Below are positions 14,431-22,223 of a stretch of 36,548 nt of DNA, piece by piece; within the stretch, counting starts at the first letter, position 1, and each line of letters begins with the position of its first letter. The DNA comes from JBBTVO01 sp038058335 (GTDB taxonomy: Bacteria > Patescibacteriota > Microgenomatia > Levybacterales > UBA12049): NCBI GenBank assembly GCA_038058335.1, contig JBBUBI010000032.1:1-36548 (forward strand), given 5' to 3'. Below the pieces are notes generated by a model, which searched no databases, was not told where the DNA came from, and saw only the letters and a list, made by a program, of their open reading frames with translations. The position numbers were made by a program, and so were the translations under genes.

Positions 14431-15185
14431 TAGCGTTCTACAGCTTTTACAGCGGCTCTATATTTACAGAAGTCGCAATCTTCACCTGATGCAGGAATAC
14501 TATCTGACTTCAAACAACTAATTGCATCAGTGACTGTCTTATCAACCCAATCATCATTCCCTTCATATGGAATGACTTTTATATTAAACTCGAGCTTTCC
14601 ATCAAAAGCTTCTTTATCCATATCACCATTACAGTAAACAAAATATCCTGTTTTTGAGACCTTGAATCCGTTCTTCCTGAAAAGCCATTGATAAATTTCC
14701 ATTTGTCTCTTGTATCCGATCTGCCAATCCGCATCCAAGTCAACCTCTCCATCCTTGGCAGTTGCCTTGTAATCCACGATCATGAATTCTCCATCAGGAC
14801 TCACCCACACATCATCTATTCCTCCGGTAATGACTACATTTTCGCCTTTTACGTTGAAGGTTATTCCTCCGCGAAGCGCATCCCGCCACTCATCAATCTT
14901 CTCATGAGCAAGCGGTATAGCATCAACCCCATATTGCTTCATCAGCGGATGCTTTGTGCCCTGAGCTCGGTGAATATCAAACTCCTTTTTAAGAAGCCTG
15001 TCCACTGCGGAATTGAGAGAAAATGGATATCCGGGAGGCTGAGATACGCCGAGCTTTCGATCAATATAAAAACACCTCGGACAATTGATAAAAAGATCAA
15101 TCTTACTTCTGCTTAATCTGAAAGCCTCAGGAGAATTGGGATCATAGATATTCTTGGTTCGCTTTCCTCTATAATACTGCGACAT
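14430..15185 (-). CDS. PD-(D/E)XK nuclease-like protein with two CxxC pairs (RecB/Cas4-like)
   Basis: 251 residues. The nuclease core is GGIDDVWV (121-128) followed by MIVDYKAT (135-142; D138, K140), the usual D-x(n)-(D/E)xK layout, then QMEIYQWLF as the QhxxY-type helix. Cys35/Cys38 (NCPRC) and Cys237/Cys240 (DCDFC) bracket the domain and could bind an Fe-S cluster or zinc, as in Cas4 and AddB-type nucleases. No cas genes are nearby, so it is a stand-alone nuclease, perhaps for repair. TATAAT sits 11 nt before the ATG at 15185. Confidence 0.8.
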   Translation of the reverse strand: MSQYYRGKRTKNIYDPNSPEAFRLSRSKIDLFINCPRCFYIDRKLGVSQPPGYPFSLNSAVDRLLKKEFDIHRAQGTKHPLMKQYGVDAIPLAHEKIDEWRDALRGGITFNVKGENVVITGGIDDVWVSPDGEFMIVDYKATAKDGEVDLDADWQIGYKRQMEIYQWLFRKNGFKVSKTGYFVYCNGDMDKEAFDGKLEFNIKVIPYEGNDDWVDKTVTDAISCLKSDSIPASGEDCDFCKYRAAVKAVER

Positions 15186-15261
15186 AAACTCATGAAATTA
15201 TACTCGGGAGTTCATCTAAAAGCAATTGATTCATCATAAATTGTGTATTAAATAAGCAATG

Positions 15262-15477
15262 TTAGTCTTTGAAAATATATTTGCTGGGAAGGACCAATTT
15301 CCAAAAACCCGGCTCGCTAATCTGATTTAGATATAAATCATTTCTATTTATATTCATTTCCTTTGCAATTTTTCCCAGAAGTACCTCTTTTGTAGCATCT
15401 GTCAGATCCGGCTCTTTTCCCAGAAGAGAAATAAATAAAACTACAGTCGGACTTGTTACATCATAACCACCTACCAT
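15262..15477 (-). CDS. Small unknown protein paired with an ArsR-like regulator
   Basis: 71 residues, not recognised. The N-terminus is hydrophobic (YDVTSPTVVLFISLLG), followed by a helical region (KEVLLGKIAKEMNINRNDLYLNQ) and a short basic end. The ATG lies 2 nt after the stop of the regulator gene, so the two are co-translated; it may be a partner or effector of that regulator. No catalytic motif is seen. Confidence 0.6.
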   Translation of the reverse strand: MVGGYDVTSPTVVLFISLLGKEPDLTDATKEVLLGKIAKEMNINRNDLYLNQISEPGFWKLVLPSKYIFKD

Positions 15478-15479
15478 AA

Positions 15480-15779
15480 CTATCGTAGTTCCTTTTCTGA
15501 ATTTTGAAACGACTTTAAAAAAATCACAAACTTTCTGCCGTAAGGAGACAAACTGTGTTTTACAAAATTCCCATAATAATCCTTGTTTATGAGACCTGCA
15601 TGGTAGAGACGCCTGGTATGCTCACCGATAGTTTTCTCGTTTGCCTTAAGACTCTCAACAATCCTGTCAAGAGTTATGTCCTTTTGCTTATCGATAAGAA
15701 GTAAGATTTGAATACGATAATGGTTGGAAATTCCTTTCAAGTGTCTTTCCATTTGTTTTGCCGTCTTTAACTTTCCCAT
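15480..15779 (-). CDS. ArsR-like winged-helix transcription regulator
   Basis: 99 residues. Residues about 10-75 form a winged helix: ERHLKGISNHYRIQILLLIDKQKDITLDRIVESL, recognition helix KTIGEHTRRLYHAGLI and wing NKDYYGNFVKHSLS. There are no clustered Cys/His metal sites, so metal sensing is not indicated. It probably regulates its own operon with the 71-residue protein. A TACGAT box with upstream TGG ends 6 nt before the ATG, suggesting a leaderless transcript. Confidence 0.75.
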   Translation of the reverse strand: MGKLKTAKQMERHLKGISNHYRIQILLLIDKQKDITLDRIVESLKANEKTIGEHTRRLYHAGLINKDYYGNFVKHSLSPYGRKFVIFLKSFQNSEKELR

Positions 15780-15908
15780 ATATAAATCGTACCAAACTAT
15801 CCTTAAAATCTCAAGTATTTAAGGGTGTTATAACGAATAAAATTCTACAACTTTTCCGCGACAGTTTAAAGTAACAGGCAATAAGCAACAAGAGACAATC
15901 AAGGGGAA

Positions 15909-16292
15909 TTAAATCTTTTTGGAGTGCTTCTTGAGCCACTTCGAAATTTGCTCAAGCTCAAGGGAATTATTTTCAACATTCATAGCAAACTCTAAGCTCC
16001 TCTTATGCATATTCTCGAGTTTATACCCGTTTAATTTCAAAAAAATACCACACGAGGAGTATGCCGTTCTTTTATTTCCATCTACAAATGCATGATTTTT
16101 TAAAAGCGAGTGCATGAGTGTTGCGGCTTTTAGAAAAATATCCGGGTATAAATCTTTTCCATCAAAAGTCATTCTGGGTCGTTCAACTGCCGACTCTATT
16201 AACCCTAGGTCTCTAACACCATGCGACCCTCCAAATCTTTTTACCATTTGGTCATGAATTGCTAAGACTTGAGGAGTAGTTAAGTATTTCAA
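15909..16292 (-). CDS. doc: Doc-family (Fic fold) toxin
   Basis: 127 residues, the usual Doc length. The Fic-fold motif is HAFVDGNKRTA (67-77), the Doc form HxFx(D)GNKR without the second Arg of true Fic AMPylases. Doc of phage P1 is a kinase that inactivates EF-Tu by phosphorylation. KYLTTPQVLAIHDQMVKRFGG at the start and VRDLGLIESAVERPR are family-typical. Its ATG overlaps the antitoxin stop by 4 nt, so it is translated with the antitoxin. Confidence 0.9.
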   Translation of the reverse strand: MKYLTTPQVLAIHDQMVKRFGGSHGVRDLGLIESAVERPRMTFDGKDLYPDIFLKAATLMHSLLKNHAFVDGNKRTAYSSCGIFLKLNGYKLENMHKRSLEFAMNVENNSLELEQISKWLKKHSKKI

Positions 16293-16504
16293 CGGTTTGC
16301 AAGATCATGGAGTACGTCCTTGTGGTCCTCGATGAACTCATCAGCCATCTTCATAAAACGCGCGTCAACGCCTTTTGCGACTGGCTTAACGGGTTTAATA
16401 TCTAGTTCCACTTTATCTCCTATATTTATGTTTTTTTCTTTCAATACATTCTTAGGAATTATTACTCCTACTGAATTACCTACAGAAATAAGCTGTTGCA
16501 CCAT
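16289..16504 (-). CDS. AbrB/MazE-type antitoxin for Doc
   Basis: 71 residues. Residues 1-45 form a SpoVT/AbrB swapped-hairpin DNA-binding domain (QLISVGNSVGVIIPKNVLKEKNINIGDKVELDI); the tail (MKMADEFIEDHKDVLHDLAN) is a helix likely to bind and block the toxin. It overlaps doc by 4 nt. A perfect 14-bp palindrome lies 8 nt before the start, the probable autoregulatory operator. Confidence 0.85.
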   Translation of the reverse strand: MVQQLISVGNSVGVIIPKNVLKEKNINIGDKVELDIKPVKPVAKGVDARFMKMADEFIEDHKDVLHDLANR

Positions 16505-16512
16505 ATTACAAC

Positions 16513-16526
16513 AATGTTATAACATT
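16513..16526. promoter_or_regulatory. Palindromic operator before the antitoxin gene
   Basis: AATGTTATAACATT is a perfect palindrome. On the minus strand TTGACA (just upstream) followed after 17 bp by TAACAT places the palindrome over the -10 region, where antitoxin or complex binding would repress. Confidence 0.6.
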
Positions 16527-16593
16527 TTTTAATGCATGTCAAGGAATTATCTGCAACTTTTGCGAGGCTAAAGCGAGAGCTAATTAGAATGGT

Positions 16594-17580
16594 TTACTTT
16601 TTTTCGCGGTAGTAATTTCCCTTCGTAACTCCCGATTTTTCGACAAGTTTTAAATCCAAAAGTTTTTTCATATCGTAACGCAAAGTCCTTTCAGGTACTT
16701 TGAGGAAACGGCGTCTGATTTGATCGAAAGAAATGAACGTGTGATCTTTGATAATATTTAAGATTTCCTCCTGACGGGGAGGCAAGAATATTGTTTGCTT
16801 TTTATTAATTTCGTCTTCGATAAGTTTTTTTGTTCTTTCTGTCTGCATGAGAAATGCAGTAAGCATAAAGACAATGTATCTCTCTACATCCTTGAGGCCA
16901 ATATCCAAATAGTAATAATAGTCACTTTTGTGCTCATCTAAATACTCTTCAAAAGGTATATTTACCTCAAAATGCCAGTTCTTAGACTTTAAAATTGCGA
17001 AAATTAATAACCTGCCTACTCTACCATTGCCGTCTACAAACGGATGGATTTTTTCAAAAATCAAATGAGCAATAAGCGCAGTAACCAGCGGAAACTTCTC
17101 TTCATTTGAATTAATATAGGTAATTAATTTTGAAAGAAGAGGCAGTATTTGCTTGGGTGGCGGACTTAGATAAACTGCAATTCCTGCGGCGTTGAAAATT
17201 GCACCCATCTCCTGCCTAAAAACTCCATGATGAGAGAACAGATCTGTCATAACAACTGAGTGTAATTTTAAAAGTTCTTTTTCAGAAATTTTTTTACCCT
17301 CCCCAATATTTTTATCTATGAATTCAACTGCTTTCAGGATATTGAAGATCTCAATATTTTTTTGTTCTTCGGATGGCGCCATGTCGACTTCCTCCAAAGT
17401 TAGCGGATTACCTTCGATTCTGGCAGAATATAATGAGCTTTTTAAAATACTTACTCTTTGAATTTTTTCTTTTATTTGAATTGATAATTCTCTAAATGAT
17501 AAATATATTCTATTCGCTTCTATTTTAGAGAGTAAATCCAATATTTCAGGATTGATTTTATATCTCGGAGGTATTTGCAT
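16594..17580 (-). CDS. Fic-family AMPylase with N-terminal inhibitory motif and winged helix
   Basis: 328 residues. The full Fic motif HPFVDGNGRVGR (179-190) predicts nucleotidyl transfer. An N-terminal inhibitory motif SARIEGN (52-58; S/TxxxE(G/N)) marks a class II self-inhibited Fic protein. The C-terminus (about 262-328) is a winged helix (IRRRFLKVPERTLRYDMKKLLDLKLVEKSG). Such proteins are common mobile-type regulators; the target protein is unknown. TAATAT with upstream TGG (complement of 17587-17592) ends 6 nt before the ATG; five 10-bp repeats lie just upstream. Lies in a small cluster with the AbrB/Doc pair. Confidence 0.92.
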   Translation of the reverse strand: MQIPPRYKINPEILDLLSKIEANRIYLSFRELSIQIKEKIQRVSILKSSLYSARIEGNPLTLEEVDMAPSEEQKNIEIFNILKAVEFIDKNIGEGKKISEKELLKLHSVVMTDLFSHHGVFRQEMGAIFNAAGIAVYLSPPPKQILPLLSKLITYINSNEEKFPLVTALIAHLIFEKIHPFVDGNGRVGRLLIFAILKSKNWHFEVNIPFEEYLDEHKSDYYYYLDIGLKDVERYIVFMLTAFLMQTERTKKLIEDEINKKQTIFLPPRQEEILNIIKDHTFISFDQIRRRFLKVPERTLRYDMKKLLDLKLVEKSGVTKGNYYREKK

Positions 17581-17589
17581 AGAATTATA

Positions 17590-17641
17590 TTACCAAATCT
17601 TGCCGAATCTTGCCAGATATTACCAAATCTTGCCGAATCTT
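17590..17641. repeat. Five 10-bp iterons upstream of the fic gene
   Basis: TACCAAATCT, TGCCGAATCT, TGCCAGATAT, TACCAAATCT, TGCCGAATCT follow without gaps from 17591 to 17640; the 22-nt block 17590-17611 recurs exactly at 17620-17641. The 10-bp period keeps all units on one DNA face, as in cooperative operator arrays. It covers the expected -35 region of fic. Confidence 0.7.
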
Positions 17642-17670
17642 AATCCCCCAGAATACTTAAATGCGAAAAG

Positions 17671-18000
17671 CTAGTTGGTGGACTTTGAGGGATTCCAAAG
17701 AGAAGAAGACAGATCGACGCGGTCGTGGCCAGAAAATTTAACACCTTCAAGAATTAGAATTTTCTTTTTAGTAACGAGTCCTTCTCCTGCAGAATATCCG
17801 GTAAGCTTACCATTTGATCCTACAACTCTGTGACAGGAAACAATCTTGAGATCAGGATTGGTACGCATAAACATTCCGACAGCTCTTGAGGCCCGTGGAT
17901 TTCCCGCAAGTCTTGCCAATTGTCCGTATGTAGCGACTTTGCCTTTTGGAATACTGCTTGCTATTGAATAGACTTTTTGTCTGAAAGAAGAAGTTTGCAT
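17671..18000 (-). CDS. O6-alkylguanine-DNA alkyltransferase family protein (short MGMT)
   Basis: 109 residues, only the C-terminal domain of the family. Helix-turn-helix KVATYGQLARLAG with PRASRAVG, then the active-site region SCHRVVGSNGKLTGY: Cys56 is kept, but the usual Pro before it is Ser. This argues for a methyl-accepting enzyme rather than an ATL protein, which has Trp in place of Cys. It would remove alkyl groups from guanine O6. TAATAT (complement of 18007-18012) ends 6 nt before the ATG. Confidence 0.88.
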   Translation of the reverse strand: MQTSSFRQKVYSIASSIPKGKVATYGQLARLAGNPRASRAVGMFMRTNPDLKIVSCHRVVGSNGKLTGYSAGEGLVTKKKILILEGVKFSGHDRVDLSSSLWNPSKSTN

Positions 18001-18087
18001 AAAACTATATTATCACAATTTCCTGAAAAATACATTTGCTTCCTCGTAAGACTACAGCAAGCCAAACTGAAAAACCGAAAATTTAAA

Positions 18088-18095
18088 TGTATAAT
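18088..18095 (+). promoter_or_regulatory. Extended -10 promoter of the GT2 gene at 18124
   Basis: TGTATAAT on the plus strand; the leader is about 22 nt and holds GGAAG as a weak Shine-Dalgarno. Confidence 0.5.
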
Positions 18096-18123
18096 ACATA
18101 GGAAGTGGAAAATTTTCTAAATT

Positions 18124-18951
18124 ATGCAAAATAAAAAAATACAAATTTCTGCAATTGTTCCTGTTTACAATGAAGAAAAAAGAGTCGCAAGAGTTATAAC
18201 GACTCTGCTGAAATCCAAACTAATATCTGAAATCATATGTATCAACGACGGCTCATCCGACAAGAGTTTGGAAATTTTACAAAAATTTGGCAGCAAAATT
18301 ATTTTGATAAATTTTAAAAGCAATAAAGGAAAGGGCACAGCTGTTGCTGAAGGGATTAGAAAAGCAAAAGGAGATTATTTATTCTTTTGCGATAGCGATC
18401 TTATTAATTTCACTACAGAACATATTGGGAGCATGCTAGAGCCTATTCTTGATGGTAAAACCAAAGCTGTCCTGGCTGTACCTGCCTTAGACGAAACTGG
18501 CAGATATGCAAGGCATGAAATATTTTTAGCCGGTGAGCGAATTTACCCCAGGAAAGACTTACTCCCTCATGTTTCAAAGCTTACTAGAACCAAAGGCGCA
18601 GGAGGAAGCGAGATCGTATTAAATTCGCTCTTCCGCAAAAAAGAAGTATTTACAGTTCCTCTAATCGGCTTAAAAAAGCCATTTAAAGGAAGTAAATGGT
18701 CCTCCTCGCTAGCCTTGAGACAAGGCATGCTGTCTGTAATTGGTGTTCTTCAAGAATCAGGCAGAATTGAAATAAACTCAATTGGTGACTTAAAAAAATT
18801 GGAAAATCTTATTCAAGTAACTACTTTTGAGGATTTAATAGAAAAAATTAAAAAGCTGAGAAACAAAAAATTAAGGATGATTTTGGAAAAATACTATACG
18901 AAATATATCTTTAAATATACCAAGAGGCTTAGGACAAAAAATATTACTTAA
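18124..18951 (+). CDS. GT2 family glycosyltransferase
   Basis: 275 residues. ISAIVPVYNEEKRVARV (8-24), ICINDGSSDKSLEIL (about 39-53), NKGKGTAVAEGI, and the metal motif DSDLINFT (about 92-99) define a GT-A domain of family 2. The C-terminal third (EKIKKLRNKKLRMILEK) is basic and helical with no membrane segment. The nearest type could be a glucosyl-phosphoglycerate or polyprenyl-phosphate synthase, but the donor and acceptor are not readable. It converges on and overlaps the GH13 gene by 4 nt. Confidence 0.82.
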   Translation: MQNKKIQISAIVPVYNEEKRVARVITTLLKSKLISEIICINDGSSDKSLEILQKFGSKIILINFKSNKGKGTAVAEGIRKAKGDYLFFCDSDLINFTTEHIGSMLEPILDGKTKAVLAVPALDETGRYARHEIFLAGERIYPRKDLLPHVSKLTRTKGAGGSEIVLNSLFRKKEVFTVPLIGLKKPFKGSKWSSSLALRQGMLSVIGVLQESGRIEINSIGDLKKLENLIQVTTFEDLIEKIKKLRNKKLRMILEKYYTKYIFKYTKRLRTKNIT

Positions 18952-20531
18952 CCGGACAGGATTATTCCTTCGCAGGAACGGAGACTTATTTGATGTTTTT
19001 CTTCTCTTTTTTCAACATCCAGATGCGTAGACAAAAGAGATGTCCAATTGCCTTTGGGTAATTTGACTACTTGCGGATCTTCAGAGAAATTAGCCAATAT
19101 AAGAGTTTTTTCTTCTCCTTCTCTCCTTATGAATCCCAAAACATTTAAATTCTTTAAATCTAATGGAATTTGCTTTCCGCTAGATAAACTTTTTCTACTT
19201 TTCCTGAGATTAATAAGAGATTTGTATAGGCTTAGGAAAGATTTTTTATCCTTTTCCTCTGAAGCTACATTTTTCTCTTTAAATTCTTTCCCCAATGGAA
19301 GCCAGGGCTCTACACTTGAAAAACCCCCAAACTTAGACGTATTCCACTGCATAGGTGAACGCTCCGGATCACGTCCAAAATTAAGACCTTTCATATTTAC
19401 AGCCATGGGATCTTTTGCCTTTTCCACAGGAACATCCGCATTCTCCATTCCCAGCTCTTCTCCATAGTAGATAAACGGAATACCCCGAAACGTGAGCTGT
19501 AAAAGCGCAGCCGTTCTTGCAGCCTTCTCTCCTAATTTCGTAGCTATCCTTGGCTTATCATGGTTACCAAGAACATATGTGGGAAAATAGTCTTCGCCTA
19601 CCTTCTCATCGAATTCATCGATAAACTTCTTCTGCTGCTGTGCGTTCCATGGAAGAGAAATGAACGAAAAATTAAAAGGAACAAAGCTTTGATGATCTAC
19701 GATTTGATAAAGATTTACGATTTCATAAAGAAATGTGTAAATTTCACATACCATAAATCTGTCCTCAAATTCATTAATCACGTCGTTGAGCTTCTTAAGC
19801 ATATTGAGTGTTTCCGGAAGAGCCAAGGTGTATATATGCAAAAGACTGTCATATTCCGTATGATGCTCAGTGAGTCCTGGATTATTCGGCTCATCGCGGA
19901 AAAAAGGATCTTTAAAAAGATAATATGCTACGTCCACTCGAAAACCATCAACTCCTTTTCTCATCCAAAATCGCATTACATTCAACATCTCCTCAACTAC
20001 CTTCGGATTTCTCCAATTAAGATCAGGCTGGCTTACATCAAAAGTATGGAGGTAATATTCTCCTGTTTTCTTATCCAATTCCCAAGCTGACCCACCAAAT
20101 TGAGACAGCCAATTATTTGGCGCTTCCCCGTTTTTCTTTGGAAGTTTCCATAAATACCAATCTCTTTTGGAATTTTTCTTAGAGGACCTGGACTCTTTAA
20201 ACCATGGGTGCTCAAAAGAAGTGTGATTGGGGACGAAATCCATAAGCACCTTCATGTCCATCTTATGAGCTTTCTTTACCAGAGTATCAAAATCAGCAAG
20301 GCTTCCAAATATCGGATCTATGTCATGGTAATCAGATATATCGTAGCCAAAGTCATGCATCGGAGAGCGGTAAACAGGAGACAGCCATATTGCATCTACT
20401 CCCAAATCTTTTAAGTAATCTAATTTTTCTTCTATTCCGGGCAAATCGCCTATTCCGTCTCCATTGCTGTCTTTAAAACTTCTCGGATAAATTTGGTAAA
20501 TAATTCTCTTGCCCCATTTGCTATCAATCAT
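18948..20531 (-). CDS. GH13 alpha-glucosidase / oligo-1,6-glucosidase-like enzyme
   Basis: 527 residues, typical length. TIM-barrel landmarks: YQIYPRSFKDSNGDGIGDLPG (12-32), MDFVPNHTS (97-105), GVDGFRVDVA with nucleophile D200, FMVCEIYTF with acid/base E263, and LGNHDKPR with D325. It lacks a signal peptide and should act in the cytoplasm on alpha-1,4/1,6-oligosaccharides, trehalose or sucrose-type substrates. Its ATG overlaps the GT4 stop by 8 nt, so both are in one operon behind an RRM gene: possibly a glycan or glucoside synthesis and turnover unit. Confidence 0.93.
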   Translation of the reverse strand: MIDSKWGKRIIYQIYPRSFKDSNGDGIGDLPGIEEKLDYLKDLGVDAIWLSPVYRSPMHDFGYDISDYHDIDPIFGSLADFDTLVKKAHKMDMKVLMDFVPNHTSFEHPWFKESRSSKKNSKRDWYLWKLPKKNGEAPNNWLSQFGGSAWELDKKTGEYYLHTFDVSQPDLNWRNPKVVEEMLNVMRFWMRKGVDGFRVDVAYYLFKDPFFRDEPNNPGLTEHHTEYDSLLHIYTLALPETLNMLKKLNDVINEFEDRFMVCEIYTFLYEIVNLYQIVDHQSFVPFNFSFISLPWNAQQQKKFIDEFDEKVGEDYFPTYVLGNHDKPRIATKLGEKAARTAALLQLTFRGIPFIYYGEELGMENADVPVEKAKDPMAVNMKGLNFGRDPERSPMQWNTSKFGGFSSVEPWLPLGKEFKEKNVASEEKDKKSFLSLYKSLINLRKSRKSLSSGKQIPLDLKNLNVLGFIRREGEEKTLILANFSEDPQVVKLPKGNWTSLLSTHLDVEKREEKHQISLRSCEGIILSG

Positions 20532-21753
20532 GCTTTTTGACTAAACTTCTTTTACTTACTATGCCCTTCAGCAATTTATGAAAACCTGTAAATTGCTTCT
20601 CTGCAGTAAATTTCTCCGCAATTGTTTTATGGCCTGCTTTTATGAATTTTTCTCTTATAGCTTCATCATTTAGAATTTTCTCAATTTTTTGAGCCAAGAG
20701 AGACGGATCGCTTGGCGCAACGAGAAATCCATTGTGTCCATCGCTAATTATTTCTGGCATTCCTCCTGTCTTGGCCCCTATAACAGGGAGTCCACAAGCC
20801 ATTGCTTCTATAAAAATTTGGCCAAGGGTTTCATTCTTTTCTGCAGGAAGAACAAGAACGTCTGAGCCTCTATAAATATTTGGCATTTGATCCAGCTCAA
20901 ACATTTTTACAATAGTTTTGTCCTCAATGTTATGAATTTTAATATAACCAATAAGCATTTCGTATGCATTTGCAAACTCATCTTTCAGATTTTCCGAAGC
21001 TCTTGCAACACCTATTAGAAGTCTCATTTTGGGAAAACGTGGAGAAAGTCGAGAGAATGCTTCGATAAGATTAATTATTCCTTTTTCTTTAAGCATGTTC
21101 TTGCTTCCGGTAATTATTCTTCCGGCAGTTAGTACGATCCTCACGTCTTCTGCAAGTCCAAGTTCTTTTTTGAGGCTAAATTTGGGATCCGAAGTTTGAT
21201 TAAAATCAAGAGTATTTACTCCCAAATAATCTGTCGAAAGTTTATTTATATCCGTTCCCTTCTGAAAACAATCTCCGGCGACGCTTCTGCTTACGCAACT
21301 TACGTGATCCCACATGAGCTGGTTGGTAAGTTCTATTTGAAGAGGAGACTCGGGATACATATGAAGCCTGAGCATAAGCGGAATTTTGTGAAGCGCAGTT
21401 ATCATGTTGAGTCTCAGGCTATACACTGCAGGCGTGCCAAAAAGTATATTTTCCGCACAAATTACATCTATCTTATGAGTTTTTATAATATTCTCGACTA
21501 AATCCGAGAATCCCTGCGCTTTTTGCGCAATATCCGAGGCAATCCTCTTCCTGCGAGGGATAGATAGATTGTTATCATAATAAATAGTCATATTCCCATC
21601 CTTGGCGTTATGACTTTTCCCACTGGTTGGAAGAATAAGAAAGGTTTTTATATCTTTCTTGACTTTAAAATAATTTATAAGATTTAGAACGTAACGCTCT
21701 ACCCCACCAATACTTTCAAATGGTGAGTTGGGACTTATAAATAAGACGTTCAT
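20524..21753 (-). CDS. GT4 family glycosyltransferase (GT-B fold)
   Basis: 409 residues. N-terminal Rossmann fold with FISPNSPFESIGGVERYVLNL, C-terminal nucleotide-sugar half with VLPAEKNETLGQIFIEAMACGLPVIGAKTGGMPEII (the E-x7-E motif). It transfers sugar from an NDP-sugar to a lipid or soluble acceptor in the cytoplasm. The ATG lies 3 nt after the RRM stop and is preceded by AGAAAGG; it overlaps the GH13 gene by 8 nt. Confidence 0.92.
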   Translation of the reverse strand: MNVLFISPNSPFESIGGVERYVLNLINYFKVKKDIKTFLILPTSGKSHNAKDGNMTIYYDNNLSIPRRKRIASDIAQKAQGFSDLVENIIKTHKIDVICAENILFGTPAVYSLRLNMITALHKIPLMLRLHMYPESPLQIELTNQLMWDHVSCVSRSVAGDCFQKGTDINKLSTDYLGVNTLDFNQTSDPKFSLKKELGLAEDVRIVLTAGRIITGSKNMLKEKGIINLIEAFSRLSPRFPKMRLLIGVARASENLKDEFANAYEMLIGYIKIHNIEDKTIVKMFELDQMPNIYRGSDVLVLPAEKNETLGQIFIEAMACGLPVIGAKTGGMPEIISDGHNGFLVAPSDPSLLAQKIEKILNDEAIREKFIKAGHKTIAEKFTAEKQFTGFHKLLKGIVSKRSLVKKHD

Positions 21754-21756
21754 ATT

Positions 21757-22014
21757 TTACCTTTCTGGTCTTGGTGTTGCTTCTTTTACAGCAATTGATC
21801 GACCATTTAGTTCTGAATTATTGAGTTTGTCCATTGCTTCTTTTGCAGTTTCTTCTGTATCCATCTCAACAAATCCAAAACCCTTTCCCTGGCCAGTATC
21901 TCTGTCAATTATTACTTTTGCAGATAATACTTTACCAATCTTTGAAAAGTGCTCTTCGAGTTGTGCGTCGGTCGTTGAATACTCAAGACCGCCTATAAAT
22001 AGTTTATTTGTCAT
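21757..22014 (-). CDS. Short RRM RNA-binding protein
   Basis: 85 residues, a single RRM: RNP2 LFIGGL (5-10), RNP1 GKGFGFVEM (about 43-51), and a short basic end (KEATPRPER) without the glycine-rich tail seen in its paralogue at 13983. Shine-Dalgarno AGGAGG lies 7 nt before the ATG. It heads an operon with the GT4 and GH13 genes and has a leader of about 170 nt, so it is probably regulated at RNA level, perhaps by cold. Confidence 0.92.
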   Translation of the reverse strand: MTNKLFIGGLEYSTTDAQLEEHFSKIGKVLSAKVIIDRDTGQGKGFGFVEMDTEETAKEAMDKLNNSELNGRSIAVKEATPRPER

Positions 22015-22195
22015 TTAATCTTCCTCCTTTCCTTGTTTTTATCGAAATAATATGCAAATATCTCTGCTCAAAGTGAAATGTTTAATGTAGTAAGAAGATA
22101 CTAAGTGGAAAAATGAGGTATCTTTTATCTTTAAAAAACTAAATCAAAATATAAGCAGACGTATTCGCATATCATCTGCGACTGGTTGTATTATA
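22015..22195 (-). promoter_or_regulatory. Promoter and long 5' leader of the RRM-GT4-GH13 operon
   Basis: Minus strand TGTTATAAT (core complement of 22190-22195) starts a leader of about 168 nt. It contains a 7-bp hairpin (22095-22101 with 22118-22124, AAGATAC/GTATCTT) and a 5-bp pairing (22055-22059... GCAGA at 22155-22159 with TCTGC at 22175-22179). The long AT-rich remainder ends in a strong Shine-Dalgarno. No known riboswitch class is recognised. Confidence 0.5.
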
Positions 22196-22223
22196 ACACA
22201 GATATCAATTACTACCTAATCTA

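Noticed and set aside
17590..17641. CRISPR-like repeat array
   Set aside because: Units are 10 bp and contiguous with no spacers; better read as iterons upstream of fic.
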